Shown piece after piece: positions 8,270 through 17,698 of a stretch of 64,000 nt of DNA (its first letter is position 1; each line of letters opens with the position of its first letter). Source of the DNA: an uncultured Sulfurovum sp. (GTDB lineage: Bacteria > Campylobacterota > Campylobacteria > Campylobacterales > Sulfurovaceae). The notes under the pieces are model-generated. The model was not told where the DNA came from. It was given only the letters and a program-made list of their open reading frames with translations, and made no database searches. The position numbers and the translations under genes are program-made. The DNA lies in the NCBI GenBank assembly GCA_902727855.1, contig CACVAS010000117.1, positions 186,001 to 250,000 on the forward strand. Direction: 5' to 3'.

Positions 8270-9661
8270 CTATAGCACAGGAGACTTGATTACCATTAAT
8301 TTCTCTTTACTCATCTCTTCCATAGAATATGAGATACCCCCTAATCCCAAACCTGATGCTTTGGCTCCTCCAAAAGGCATCCAGTCAACTCTAAATGCGG
8401 TATGGTCATTGACCATCACTGCTGTACCATTTAGTCGTTTCACTGCAAGTAGTGCAGTGTCTATATTTTTTGTGAACACTGCTGCCTGAAAAGAGAACTC
8501 TAAACTATTTGCTTCTCTAAAGGCGTCTTCAATGTCATCATAGGAGTAGACACAAACAACTGGACCAAATACTTCTAAGTTACTAACTTTTGCATGAGGA
8601 GGAGGATTTAAGAGCACTGTGGGTTCAAAACAACTTTCAGATATGCGTTTTCCTCCAGAAAGTACTTTGGCACCTTTTTGCACAGCTTCATTGACCCATA
8701 ACTCAACTCTATCGACCTCATGATGTGAAATAAGTGGACCGACTTCAGTGTTTGGATTCAAAGGATCTCCAACAATCATCGTTTGGGCTTCTTTTGCTAG
8801 TTTTGAAGCGACTTCATCACAAATACTTTCATGCACATAAACCCGTTGCACAGATACACATACCTGTCCTGCATGATAAAAGCCACCTTTGGCTAAAGCA
8901 GGGATTAATGCTTCCATATCGGCATCTGCTTCTACTATGACAGGGGCAACACCTCCATGTTCAAGCCCTACTCTCGTACCTGGTGATACTTGTGAATTGA
9001 GATACCATCCCACAGCACCCGAACCGATAAAAGATAAATAATCGATCTTTGAATGTGTCGCAAGGTACTGGGCTTCTTCTCTATGACAAACGACTACCTG
9101 ACACCAAGCTTTTGGCAAACCTGCTTCATGTAGAATTTCTACAAAGTTGATAGCAGACATGGGCGTGGTCTCTGAGGGTTTGATGATGACTGGAGATCCC
9201 ACTGCTATGGCAGGAACTGTTTGGTGTACCGCAAGATTTAAAGGATGATTAAAAGCAGATATCGCAGCTACCACACCAATAGGCTCTTTCATCGTATAAG
9301 CCATACGATTACTCGAACTTTCTGTATGCCCCATAGCAATCTCTTTACCTTCAAACACACCCAAATGTTCAATGGCAAGCTTCACACCATTAATAGCGCG
9401 TTCTACTTCTACCTTTGAGTCCATATAGGGTTTACCACCTTCAGCAGCAGCAATACGTGTCAGGTCTTCTTTTCGGCTCTTCATAATCTCAACCGTTTTT
9501 TCCAATATTTTGACACGTTCATATTTTGGTAACCACATCTTTTGGTTTTCATACACAGTACGTGCTTCATCTAAAGCTTGATCAATATCAGATTTATTTG
9601 AAACCTTTATCTCATCTAAGAATTTCCCATCAAAAGGGGATTTAACTTTTATTGTTTCCAT
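8270..9661 (-). CDS. NAD(P)-dependent aldehyde dehydrogenase
   Basis: A 463-residue aldehyde dehydrogenase superfamily enzyme that oxidises an aldehyde to the acid with NAD(P)+. Catalytic residues are visible: N138 in AFNHPLN, E234 in GLEHGG, and the nucleophilic C268 in GQVCVSVQ. The C-terminal MPFGGAKASGLGLGG is the family's cofactor/oligomer motif. The GLEHGG variant of the usual ELGGK motif resembles the lactaldehyde/succinate-semialdehyde type, but the substrate cannot be fixed. Encoded 34 bases after the acetolactate-synthase-like gene and probably co-transcribed with it, so the two may act in sequence. Confidence 0.9.
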   Translation of the reverse strand: METIKVKSPFDGKFLDEIKVSNKSDIDQALDEARTVYENQKMWLPKYERVKILEKTVEIMKSRKEDLTRIAAAEGGKPYMDSKVEVERAINGVKLAIEHLGVFEGKEIAMGHTESSSNRMAYTMKEPIGVVAAISAFNHPLNLAVHQTVPAIAVGSPVIIKPSETTPMSAINFVEILHEAGLPKAWCQVVVCHREEAQYLATHSKIDYLSFIGSGAVGWYLNSQVSPGTRVGLEHGGVAPVIVEADADMEALIPALAKGGFYHAGQVCVSVQRVYVHESICDEVASKLAKEAQTMIVGDPLNPNTEVGPLISHHEVDRVELWVNEAVQKGAKVLSGGKRISESCFEPTVLLNPPPHAKVSNLEVFGPVVCVYSYDDIEDAFREANSLEFSFQAAVFTKNIDTALLAVKRLNGTAVMVNDHTAFRVDWMPFGGAKASGLGLGGISYSMEEMSKEKLMVIKSPVL

Positions 9662-9695
9662 ATATTTACTCCTGGTATTTTTATAGTATTACAAC

Positions 9696-11336
9696 TTAGA
9701 CCAAACATGTTTTATTTTGAAGTAACTCATTTAAAATTTCATGATTTAAACTATAATCCACTGCAAGGTCAATCAGATGCACACCCTTACTTTTGACTGC
9801 TTTTTCTAAAGTGCTAGCAAAATCTTCACACGAAGTTGGTCTATACCCAGTAGCACCGTAAGCTTTGGCATATTGTACAAAGTCAGGATTATTGTATTCT
9901 AATCCGAAATTTTCAAACCCCATACCTTCTTGTTTCCATTTTATCATACCATAGGCACTGTCATTTAAAATCACGATAACCAGATCTAACTGTAGTCTTA
10001 CAGCAGTCTCCAACTCTTGTGAGTTCATCATAAAGCCTCCGTCACCACACACTGTGATAACTTTTTTCTCAGGATGTACTATCTTTGCAGCCATGGCAGA
10101 AGGAAGGCCTGCACCCATGGTTGCTAAGGCATTATCAAGCAGCAAAGTATTTGGCATAAAGCATTTGTAATTACGTGCGAACCATATTTTATATATGCCG
10201 TTATCAAGTGTTAATATCCCATCTTTAGGAAGAACATCTCTTATATACTTCACTACTCTTTGAGGTAAAATAGGAAAACGTTCATCTTTAAAATACTTCA
10301 CAATATGAGACTGAGATTCATCTTTTACACGCATGTAGTACGAAAAATCCCAGGCTTCTTGTTTTTCTGCTAGTTTGGTCAAGGCAGTCAAATTACATGC
10401 AATGTCGCCTACAACATCAAGTTGAGGAAAGTAAGTACTGTCTACACTTGAAGGAGAAAAATTCATATGTATGACTTTTGTTCCACCTTCTCGCATGAAA
10501 AAAGGTGGTTTTTCAATGATGTCATGTCCCACATTAATGATTAGGTCTGCTCTGTCAATGGCACAATGCAAATAGTCATTGTCTGAGAGTGCTGCAGTAC
10601 CAAGATACAAAGGATGAAACTCATCAACAACCCCTTTGCCCATCTGTGTGACAAAGAATGGAATCCCGAGTTTTTCTATAAAGTCTTTCATTGCAGAACC
10701 GATACGTGTACGATTTGCCCCAGCACCAATGAGAACCAATGGCATTTTAGCTTCATACATCATTTTTAAAGCATTATGTAAACTTTCATCTCTCGCAACT
10801 GGATAGCGTGGGCTGTGTACATAGAATAACTCTCCATCAACTTCTTCCCTAGCAATATCTTCAGGTAACTCAATATGCACGGCTCCAGGTCTCTCATATA
10901 AAGCAATTTTAAAACTTTCACGCACGGTTGAAGTTATATTATTACCATTGACGATTTGTTTTGAGTACTGTGTAATTGGCTTCATGAGATTCACAACATC
11001 TATGATTTGAAAGCGACCTTGTTTACTCTTTTTAATGGGTTTTTGTCCTGTAATCATGAGCATGGGCATACCACCTAGATTTGCATAGGCTGCAGGTGTC
11101 ACAAGGTTAGTAGCCCCTGGCCCTAACGTTGATAGACATACACCAACTTTTCCCGTTAGCCTGCCATAGGTTGCAGCCATAAATCCTGCACCTTGTTCAT
11201 GACGTGTCAATATCAACTTGATAGTAGAGTGTCGTAAGGAATTTAATAGATCAAGATTTTCTTCTCCGGGAATACCAAAAATATACTCCACACCCTCATT
11301 TTCTAAAGCTTTTACAAATAGATCTGATACTTTCAT
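9696..11336 (-). CDS. Acetolactate synthase large subunit-like ThDP enzyme
   Basis: A 546-residue thiamine-diphosphate enzyme. The N-terminal ThDP-PYR domain carries the activating glutamate E47 (RHEQGAGFMA); the C-terminal ThDP-PP domain has the metal/diphosphate motif GDGGFMMN followed by ND. The order of domains and motifs is that of acetohydroxyacid synthase/catabolic acetolactate synthase (IlvB/AlsS), condensing two pyruvates to acetolactate. No small regulatory subunit (IlvN) is adjacent; instead an aldehyde dehydrogenase follows, which argues for a catabolic or detoxifying role over branched-chain amino acid synthesis. Related activities (glyoxylate carboligase and similar) cannot be excluded. 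Confidence 0.85.
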   Translation of the reverse strand: MKVSDLFVKALENEGVEYIFGIPGEENLDLLNSLRHSTIKLILTRHEQGAGFMAATYGRLTGKVGVCLSTLGPGATNLVTPAAYANLGGMPMLMITGQKPIKKSKQGRFQIIDVVNLMKPITQYSKQIVNGNNITSTVRESFKIALYERPGAVHIELPEDIAREEVDGELFYVHSPRYPVARDESLHNALKMMYEAKMPLVLIGAGANRTRIGSAMKDFIEKLGIPFFVTQMGKGVVDEFHPLYLGTAALSDNDYLHCAIDRADLIINVGHDIIEKPPFFMREGGTKVIHMNFSPSSVDSTYFPQLDVVGDIACNLTALTKLAEKQEAWDFSYYMRVKDESQSHIVKYFKDERFPILPQRVVKYIRDVLPKDGILTLDNGIYKIWFARNYKCFMPNTLLLDNALATMGAGLPSAMAAKIVHPEKKVITVCGDGGFMMNSQELETAVRLQLDLVIVILNDSAYGMIKWKQEGMGFENFGLEYNNPDFVQYAKAYGATGYRPTSCEDFASTLEKAVKSKGVHLIDLAVDYSLNHEILNELLQNKTCLV

Positions 11337-11520
11337 AATAGAAATTTCCTTTATATGTTAAAAATAAAACTGCTATTTACTTCAATATATTAGCATTTAA
11401 TTATAACAATCGATGTGTGTATTCAGTGTGGATTTAGAACTTATGTAGATATTGTTTTAGATGTTGTATTAAGCTTTTTTCATAATCTGGTTCTTATTAA
11501 TGTACTCAATTGCATCATAA

Positions 11521-11919
11521 CTAACTCTGTTTAGTCCACACATAATTTCTATTATTTCTTTGCTTTTTTTTAGATAAATCTTCTTCAAAATGATTTTTTT
11601 CATAAAATATATTTAAACTTTTACCAATTGATAGTAGGCCTATCGTATTAAACTCTTTTTTTAAGCAGTTGATTAAATATGTCCCTAAACCATTTCTTTG
11701 GTAATATGCATCTATTGATATTTGCGAGATATAGATCTTTTTTAATACTTCGTCTTTTATCTTATAGTCTATAAATCCAATTATTTCAGCATCAATATAT
11801 AGATCCAACTTATAACTAGTTGCATGATTATAAACCGTTGTTATATTCTTTAGATTTTTATTTTCTTCAACTATCTTAAATGAATTCTGCTTTATTGTGT
11901 TTATATCTGTTGACATCAT
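11521..11919 (-). CDS. GNAT family N-acetyltransferase
   Basis: A 132-residue protein with the GNAT acetyl-CoA-binding region: ISQISIDAYYQRNGLGTYLI corresponds to motif A (Q/RxxGxG/A, here QRNGLG), and the C-terminal FYEKNHFEED matches the usual end strand (FYEKxGF). It transfers an acetyl group to an unidentified amine. Strongly AT-rich compared with neighbours and isolated between two leftward genes, so possible horizontal gain. Two adjacent ATGs (11919 and 11916) make the start uncertain by one codon. Confidence 0.8.
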   Translation of the reverse strand: MMSTDINTIKQNSFKIVEENKNLKNITTVYNHATSYKLDLYIDAEIIGFIDYKIKDEVLKKIYISQISIDAYYQRNGLGTYLINCLKKEFNTIGLLSIGKSLNIFYEKNHFEEDLSKKKQRNNRNYVWTKQS

Positions 11920-12242
11920 GGCTTCTTTAGGGTGAGTACATCAGTTATAGATAACAGTGCATCATGAAAAAAGCCTAACAAAAATCTGTTTCTGTTAATT
12001 TGAGTAGATCTAAGCTTTATGTGTAGTTATAGAGTTTTTAAAGGATAATAAAAACGAAGTCAAATACAGATCGAGTATTTAAGATTGAAATGAGTATACC
12101 ATAATAAATGGCAATACAAAGACAAATAGTAAAACTTTCTACTTGTAATAAATTTATGAAGAAGAAAATCTTAAATATATTCTATGCGGTAGTTTAAGAT
12201 TTTCGTATTGATAGGCTATTTTAGTTTAAAAAACTGTAGCCT
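11920..12242. other. AT-rich intergenic region
   Basis: 323 bases between the acetyltransferase start and the MscS stop. I see no open frame of note, no tRNA-like cloverleaf and no repeat. The right end holds the probable MscS terminator (12213-12242); the left end must contain the acetyltransferase promoter, with TATAAC on the minus strand as a possible -10 box. Confidence 0.6.
12213..12242 (-). terminator. Probable terminator of MscS gene
   Basis: Hairpin directly after the stop codon: AGGCTA (12213-12218) pairs with TAGCCT (12237-12242), with a second inner stem AGTTT/AAACT. The following minus-strand sequence is not a strong T run, so efficiency is uncertain. Confidence 0.5.
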
Positions 12243-14102
12243 TTAGTCTCCTTTTTGAACTTCTTTTTGAGAATCAATCGATATTTCTTTCCCTGTTGGT
12301 TTCACATGTAAATCCAACTGGGGGAAAGGTATTTCTATTTTATGTTTATTCAACGCTGCATAAATAAATTTTAAAAAGTCTGACTTCGTTCCTGAAGGTT
12401 TTGTGGTCGATTTCCCTCTTACCCAAACAATAAGTTCATAGTCAACCGAACTTGAACCCATGGCAGTCATCCAAATCACTGTGGGATATTTCATAACATT
12501 TTTTACATAATTGATATTGGTATGTTTCAGTTCTTCCATAATGACCTCTTCTACCCTAGCATTGTCTGTACCATAGGCAACAGAAAAAGGGATATGAATA
12601 CGTCTGACATCATTTTCCAATGTCCAGTTAATGACGTTGTTTTGAATGAAAGAAGAGTTTGGAATGATCACATCGATGTTGTCATTGGTGGTAACAGTCG
12701 TAGAACGCATTTTCATGTCGCTTACCGTTCCTCTTATGGTATCTGAGACTTCTATGTAGTCACCAAGACGAATGGTTCTTTCAAACATCAATATGATACC
12801 AGCCGCAAGGTTTGAGACAACGGTTTGTAATCCAAAACCTATACCTATAGAGAGTGCCCCAGCTATCATCCCTAAGTTGGAAAGGTCTAATCCAATACTG
12901 TTTAGTGCAATAATGAAGGTAATAAATGCAATCAAATAATAACCTAAACTTGAAATTGCTTTTGCTGAAGAGATGGAGATTTTCTCACGATTAATAGCAA
13001 GGTTCATGATTTTTCGTTTATAAAAAGCTGCAAGCATGAATCCGAGAATAATAATAAGAAGTACTTTACCTATATCTAAAGCTGATATGCCCTGTTCATT
13101 AAATACAAAAAGATTTTCAGTGAGTTTTTTGTAGATATATTCATACATATCTTCTGCACTGTTTTCTACACTTGAAAGCGCTAAGGCTACGTTGCCTATG
13201 AGATCTTTAAATATATTTTTAAGCATAGTACTTTTATAGTTGTAATGTTTTTGAATCTCTGGGGTTAGCATATGAATGTCTTCTTTTGCCGATGCTAGAT
13301 AATCAAGTGACTTTTGCCCCTGTGTTTTTTGAACATAGGCTAGAGCAAGTAGAAGTTTTTGGTCAATTTTTGTGGTCATTTGACTCATTTTAGATGCTGT
13401 ATTGTCTAGAAACTTTTTCTTTAAATCTTCAGAAACTGTTTCACTATAGATGAGTTCACGTTCTTTAGCAAGATTGAGTGAAATAGTATTTTGTTCAATC
13501 GCAGTAAGCTTTTTATCTGCATCAGCCACTGTTTTTTCTAACGTGGCAATATTAAAGTTAACTTTTTTAAGTGCCTCCTTAAAATCTATTTCTCCTTTGC
13601 TGAGTAATGTTTCATAGCTTTTGATTAAGAGGGTATGATTGTTACCTTTGAGTTTATAAAACGCATATTGCAATTGATACAGCAGCAAGTTTTTTTTATC
13701 TTCGGTTGTAATATCATTAATACTTTTTTTTAAATATTTACGTTTAGACTGCATATTTAATTCTTCATCTTTGAGCGTCTCTATCGTTTCATAGGTTTCA
13801 GTAAGGGCTTCTAGGTATGTATGATATTGTTCAGAAGTGATGTTTTTATCACTAATAAGTATGGCATCGGGAAGTGGATTGGTTTTGGGTGTTACATTGA
13901 GAAGTTTTGTAAGTTTTTCTAAAATCAGACGCTCTGTTGCTATACGGTCTGTATCTGTTTGGTTTTCAGGTACATTTTTATCTATAGTAGACTTGACTGC
14001 TTCATAATAACTTATGGTGTTATTACCATCGAAGAGTTTTGTATCTACCTCTGCTGAGTATAAAGAACATGTGATCATAAATAGAATCGTGAGAAGTTTC
14101 AT
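12243..14102 (-). CDS. MscS family mechanosensitive ion channel
   Basis: A 619-residue channel, large for MscS (YggB is 286). Order: signal peptide (residues 1-17), about 300 residues of largely helical, charged periplasmic domain with coiled-coil character, three to four membrane helices (about 340-450), then the MscS pore helix and beta domain: GIGFGLQTVVSNLAAGIILM, followed by ERTIRLGDYIEV. The C-terminal cytoplasmic cage ends near residue 605. It opens under membrane tension to release solutes during osmotic downshock. The enlarged periplasmic part resembles YbdG/MscK-type channels. Monocistronic, with a hairpin at its 3' end. Confidence 0.9.
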   Translation of the reverse strand: MKLLTILFMITCSLYSAEVDTKLFDGNNTISYYEAVKSTIDKNVPENQTDTDRIATERLILEKLTKLLNVTPKTNPLPDAILISDKNITSEQYHTYLEALTETYETIETLKDEELNMQSKRKYLKKSINDITTEDKKNLLLYQLQYAFYKLKGNNHTLLIKSYETLLSKGEIDFKEALKKVNFNIATLEKTVADADKKLTAIEQNTISLNLAKERELIYSETVSEDLKKKFLDNTASKMSQMTTKIDQKLLLALAYVQKTQGQKSLDYLASAKEDIHMLTPEIQKHYNYKSTMLKNIFKDLIGNVALALSSVENSAEDMYEYIYKKLTENLFVFNEQGISALDIGKVLLIIILGFMLAAFYKRKIMNLAINREKISISSAKAISSLGYYLIAFITFIIALNSIGLDLSNLGMIAGALSIGIGFGLQTVVSNLAAGIILMFERTIRLGDYIEVSDTIRGTVSDMKMRSTTVTTNDNIDVIIPNSSFIQNNVINWTLENDVRRIHIPFSVAYGTDNARVEEVIMEELKHTNINYVKNVMKYPTVIWMTAMGSSSVDYELIVWVRGKSTTKPSGTKSDFLKFIYAALNKHKIEIPFPQLDLHVKPTGKEISIDSQKEVQKGD

Positions 14103-14248
14103 ATTAAGGTTCGACCTTGTAGTTTAATTTTAAGAGACATCGTACAATAATATACATAAAACCATACGCTTAAAATATATTTATAGAGACATTTACGCTT
14201 TTGTTTGGTTATAATAAATCATAAAATAAAGTTTTTGAGGCTATAGAT

Positions 14249-15046
14249 ATGATAAAAACACTCCCACAAATTGATACACTTCACTTAGAAGATTTAAACA
14301 ATACATTACACCCTTCTATTTTTGATGAGAATGATGATTATGACATGCTTATTGTCCGTCTTCCAGTTATTCAAGAAGACCTAACAAGTCTTTCATTGGG
14401 GTTTGTATTCACACAAGAGCATAGTCATCAATACAATACTATAGAAAAAAGATTTGAAACCTTAGAAGATCGGTTTGAAGGACCATACCATGTTATAGAT
14501 GTATTACTAGACAAACTACTTAAAGCTTTCACTAGTTATCAAGACCAAATCTTAGATATGGAAGAATCTCTCTATGATGATGCAGTAAAAACTACTTTTA
14601 TGACACATTGGCTAAGTTTAAAAAGAGATATCTTACGCATTGAGCGTATCATGTTGCGTACTTCAGATGTGATGCAAGAGATGATAACTCATTATGAACA
14701 CGTTGAAGGATTTCCAATGAATCACTATGTCGATATTCATGAACATTGTGAACGCATTGTACGTGCTTCAACCCTACAGCTTTCTAAGCTTGACTATCTT
14801 TATAATTTTTACAACACACGCACCAATGAGAAGATGAACCGTCTTATCTTTTTTCTGACTATTATTTCAGCTATTTTCTTACCGCTCAATTTAATTGTCG
14901 GTTTCTTTGGTATGAATACAAGTGGATTACCCTTTACTGATGGTTCACAAGGAACATTAAATGTTGTAGGAAGCTTACTTCTTTTAATTGTTGTGACCAC
15001 ACTGGGAGTGCTGTTATGGCAAAGAAAGATCGAACATTCAAAGTAA
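14249..15046 (+). CDS. CorA-like Mg2+/metal ion transporter
   Basis: A 265-residue CorA-superfamily protein. The long N-terminal cytoplasmic domain ends in a stalk helix, followed by two C-terminal membrane helices (about residues 200-222 and 235-257) separated by the signature GMN in FFGMNTSGLPF, the selectivity filter. This gives uptake of Mg2+ or related divalent ions. It is somewhat shorter than E. coli CorA (316), as in many compact homologues. Divergent from the MscS gene; a TATAAT box lies at 14210-14215. Confidence 0.9.
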   Translation: MIKTLPQIDTLHLEDLNNTLHPSIFDENDDYDMLIVRLPVIQEDLTSLSLGFVFTQEHSHQYNTIEKRFETLEDRFEGPYHVIDVLLDKLLKAFTSYQDQILDMEESLYDDAVKTTFMTHWLSLKRDILRIERIMLRTSDVMQEMITHYEHVEGFPMNHYVDIHEHCERIVRASTLQLSKLDYLYNFYNTRTNEKMNRLIFFLTIISAIFLPLNLIVGFFGMNTSGLPFTDGSQGTLNVVGSLLLLIVVTTLGVLLWQRKIEHSK

Positions 15047-15244
15047 ATGATTTTTGTGGCGTATCTTTTGTAAATATTGTTTTTATGAGGCATTTAGTCA
15101 CATTTTAGAATGTAACTTTTTACGTTCAATTAAACTTAATTTTTATGTAAATTTTTTCTTTCATTTGAATCACAAAATAAAGACTTACAACTAAGAGAAT
15201 ATGTGATATAACTTTACATATTAATTCATTTAAAGAAGAACAAA

Positions 15245-16345
15245 ATGTTCAAAGAACTTTTTCTAAAACACACCAAAGAAACACTTGGAAACTCCATAGA
15301 GTTAAGTCGTTTCCTAGACATCCTCAAACAACTTATTCGTACACCTTCAGTTGTAGGTGCTGAACACCCATTTTTTCTTGTCCTAAAAAGAGAACTTGAT
15401 GAAATGGGCATACATACAACGCTTTATGAAGGGGTATTGGTGGCTGAAGGAAATGACCCTGAAGCGGGTATGATCTCTGCACACATAGACCGTCACGGAC
15501 TTGTATGTACAGGTCCCAATGAGTTTCAGTATGCTGCATTTACCGCACATAATAGAGGTGATTTGACTGGAGACTCAGTCGCTGAGAAAACTTACAAAGA
15601 TATTATTGAACGTTTCATCCATCAGCGGGTACAGGCATATAATCCTTGGTCAGGCGCATACCTAGGCTTAGGCGAGATCAATAACGCATATTTGTGTGAC
15701 CGTAGAGATAACCTTCTTTTTAATGTCCAAGGTTTGGAGCATCTTGATGCTGGGACACCCGTAGCGTTTGTAGATACCTTAACGTATGAAGAAGGACATC
15801 TCTCCGCACAATTAGACAATGTACTTAGTGCAGCGATAATCCTCTTTCTCTATGAACGTGGCTATCAAGGGAAAGCCTTTTTCACAGCCTCAGAAGAAGT
15901 CGGTAAAAGCTGGCGCTTTTTACTTGAGTGGTTTAGAGGAAGAGATATCCATACAGATGAACTACTTGTACTTGATACCAGTCCTTTCCCTGACAGAGCA
16001 ACTGCTGATGCACAGCATATTGTCCTTAGAAACAAAGATGCCAATGCAGCTTTCAGCTCACCTTTGACATCTAAGATTACTGCACTTTGTGATACGCTGA
16101 ATATTACTTATGGGTACAAAGATCTTTTTATCGAAACCATGAATGAGAAACTTTTAGCAGAAGGTAAAGTACCTTATTCTCTGGGAAGTACGGAGATGGG
16201 TCGTTTAGTCAACGCCAGTAAAGGAAACATACAAGGCACAACTTTTCAGTTACCCACTACGGGGTATCATACAACGCATGAGACTGTCTCAGTTTCTGCA
16301 GTCATAGATGCAATCAAAGTGCTTGAAACACTGTATATAAAATAA
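15245..16345 (+). CDS. M42-type/M20-M18-like metallo-aminopeptidase
   Basis: A 366-residue metallopeptidase of the M42-like di-zinc group. Visible ligands: the HIDRHG block (residues 80-85), the inter-metal aspartate in LDNVLSA near residue 180, the catalytic EE pair in TASEEVGKS, the aspartate in LVLDTSPFPD, and the C-terminal histidine in TGYHTTHETVS. It removes N-terminal residues from peptides in the cytoplasm. The next gene starts 11 bases after its stop codon, so it leads a four-gene set with the aspartic protease, RimK and AstE-like proteins, all acting on peptide or amide bonds. Confidence 0.85.
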   Translation: MFKELFLKHTKETLGNSIELSRFLDILKQLIRTPSVVGAEHPFFLVLKRELDEMGIHTTLYEGVLVAEGNDPEAGMISAHIDRHGLVCTGPNEFQYAAFTAHNRGDLTGDSVAEKTYKDIIERFIHQRVQAYNPWSGAYLGLGEINNAYLCDRRDNLLFNVQGLEHLDAGTPVAFVDTLTYEEGHLSAQLDNVLSAAIILFLYERGYQGKAFFTASEEVGKSWRFLLEWFRGRDIHTDELLVLDTSPFPDRATADAQHIVLRNKDANAAFSSPLTSKITALCDTLNITYGYKDLFIETMNEKLLAEGKVPYSLGSTEMGRLVNASKGNIQGTTFQLPTTGYHTTHETVSVSAVIDAIKVLETLYIK

Positions 16346-16356
16346 AAGGAACAGAC

Positions 16357-16770
16357 ATGGAAGTAGTCGGATATATAGAATCTGTGGATCTACCACAACT
16401 TGAACTCTTTGGGTTAGATGCAAAAATAGATACTGGAGCAGATTCTTGTTCTATTCATTGTGATGACATGGTTATAGAAGGCAATACAGTAACCTTTTTA
16501 CTGCATGATGAAGTGCATGATGCCTATCATGGTAAAAAAATCACACTGCCTATAGCAAAAAAAAGTAAAGTAAAAAGCTCCAACGGAAAGAGTCAAGAGA
16601 GAATCTTTATAGAAGTCCCCATAAAATTAGGCTGTAAAACCTATACTGCGGAGATATCTTTAAGCAATCGTGAAAATATGAAATACCCTATGCTCATTGG
16701 AAGACGCTTTATGTCACATCGCTATCTGGTTGATGTATCACACAAATATATAACAAAAAAGGAAAAATAA
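16357..16770 (+). CDS. RimK-associated retropepsin-like aspartic protease (Zn_protease family)
   Basis: A 137-residue protein of the family annotated as ATP-dependent zinc protease (Pfam Zn_protease, DUF785). The motif DTGADSCSIH (D25-T-G-A) is the active-site loop of a retropepsin-like aspartyl protease; the second half has the hydrophobic flap region and GRRFM. In other bacteria this gene accompanies rimK and may process poly-glutamate tails added by RimK, as described for RimB in Pseudomonas. It ends one base before the RimK ATG. Confidence 0.85.
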   Translation: MEVVGYIESVDLPQLELFGLDAKIDTGADSCSIHCDDMVIEGNTVTFLLHDEVHDAYHGKKITLPIAKKSKVKSSNGKSQERIFIEVPIKLGCKTYTAEISLSNRENMKYPMLIGRRFMSHRYLVDVSHKYITKKEK

Positions 16771-17697
16771 ATGACTGTTTACATTCTCTCAAGAAGTCCA
16801 AACCTCTACTCAACTAAAAGACTATTAGAAGCAGGTCTTGCCAAGGGCTGGAATATCCGTATTATTGACTATCTCATGTGTAGTATTGAGATCATGAAAG
16901 GTGAGTTGGCAGTCATTTATGACGGTGAGTTACTTCCTGTTCCTGATGCTATTATCCCTCGTATTGGTGCAAGTCGTACATTTTTTGGAACTGCAATGGT
17001 GCGTCACTTTGAGATCATGGGGGCATTCTCTGTCGCTGGAAATCTTGCCATTCAAAGATCAAGAGATAAGCTTAGAAGTCTACAGGTACTCTCTAAACAC
17101 GGCGTAGATATGCCAAGAACAGTGTTCGCCTCCAATAAAGCCAATGCCAAAGATGTCATCAAACTCAGTGGCGGAACACCGCTAGTCCTTAAGATACTTG
17201 AAGGAACACAAGGGGTGGGTGTGGTACTTGCAGAGACACAAAAAGCAGCACAGTCTGTACTAGATGCTTTTTACGGTATGGATGTGAGTCTTTTAGTCCA
17301 AGAGTTCATTAAAGAAGCAGGAGGTGCTGACATACGGGCATTTGTTGTCAATGGTGAAGTTGTCGGTGCCATGAAACGTCAAGGTGCAGAAGGAGATTTT
17401 CGCTCCAACCTTCATCAGGGAGGAAGTGCTACAGCCTACAAGCTCAACAGAAAAGAAAAGTCTATGGCTCTGTCTGCTACCAAAGCGATGGGACTGGGCG
17501 TTTGTGGTGTAGACATGATCCCTTCAGAACGTGGCCCTCTTGTTATGGAAGTAAACTCTTCTCCAGGACTTGAAGGAATAGAAAAAGCTACCAGTGTTGA
17601 TATCGCAAATAAAATCATGAATTATATTGAAGCCAGTATTTCTCCGCTTGGTGATAATAAAAAGCGTCGTTATAAAAAAGATAATATCGGAGCCTAA
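16771..17697 (+). CDS. rimK: RimK-type alpha-L-glutamate ligase
   Basis: A 308-residue ATP-grasp ligase. The N-terminal domain ends with the conserved AGNLAIQRSRDKLRSLQ block; the ATP-grasp core has KILEGTQGVGVVLAE, LVQEFIKEAGGADIRAFVV, and the metal-binding end MEVNSSPGLEGIEK. RimK adds glutamate to the C-terminus of ribosomal protein S6 in E. coli and can make poly-alpha-glutamate. The C-terminus carries a short basic tail (NKKRRYKKDN). It sits immediately after the aspartic protease gene and one base before the AstE-like gene. Confidence 0.92.
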   Translation: MTVYILSRSPNLYSTKRLLEAGLAKGWNIRIIDYLMCSIEIMKGELAVIYDGELLPVPDAIIPRIGASRTFFGTAMVRHFEIMGAFSVAGNLAIQRSRDKLRSLQVLSKHGVDMPRTVFASNKANAKDVIKLSGGTPLVLKILEGTQGVGVVLAETQKAAQSVLDAFYGMDVSLLVQEFIKEAGGADIRAFVVNGEVVGAMKRQGAEGDFRSNLHQGGSATAYKLNRKEKSMALSATKAMGLGVCGVDMIPSERGPLVMEVNSSPGLEGIEKATSVDIANKIMNYIEASISPLGDNKKRRYKKDNIGA

Positions 17698-17698
17698 A

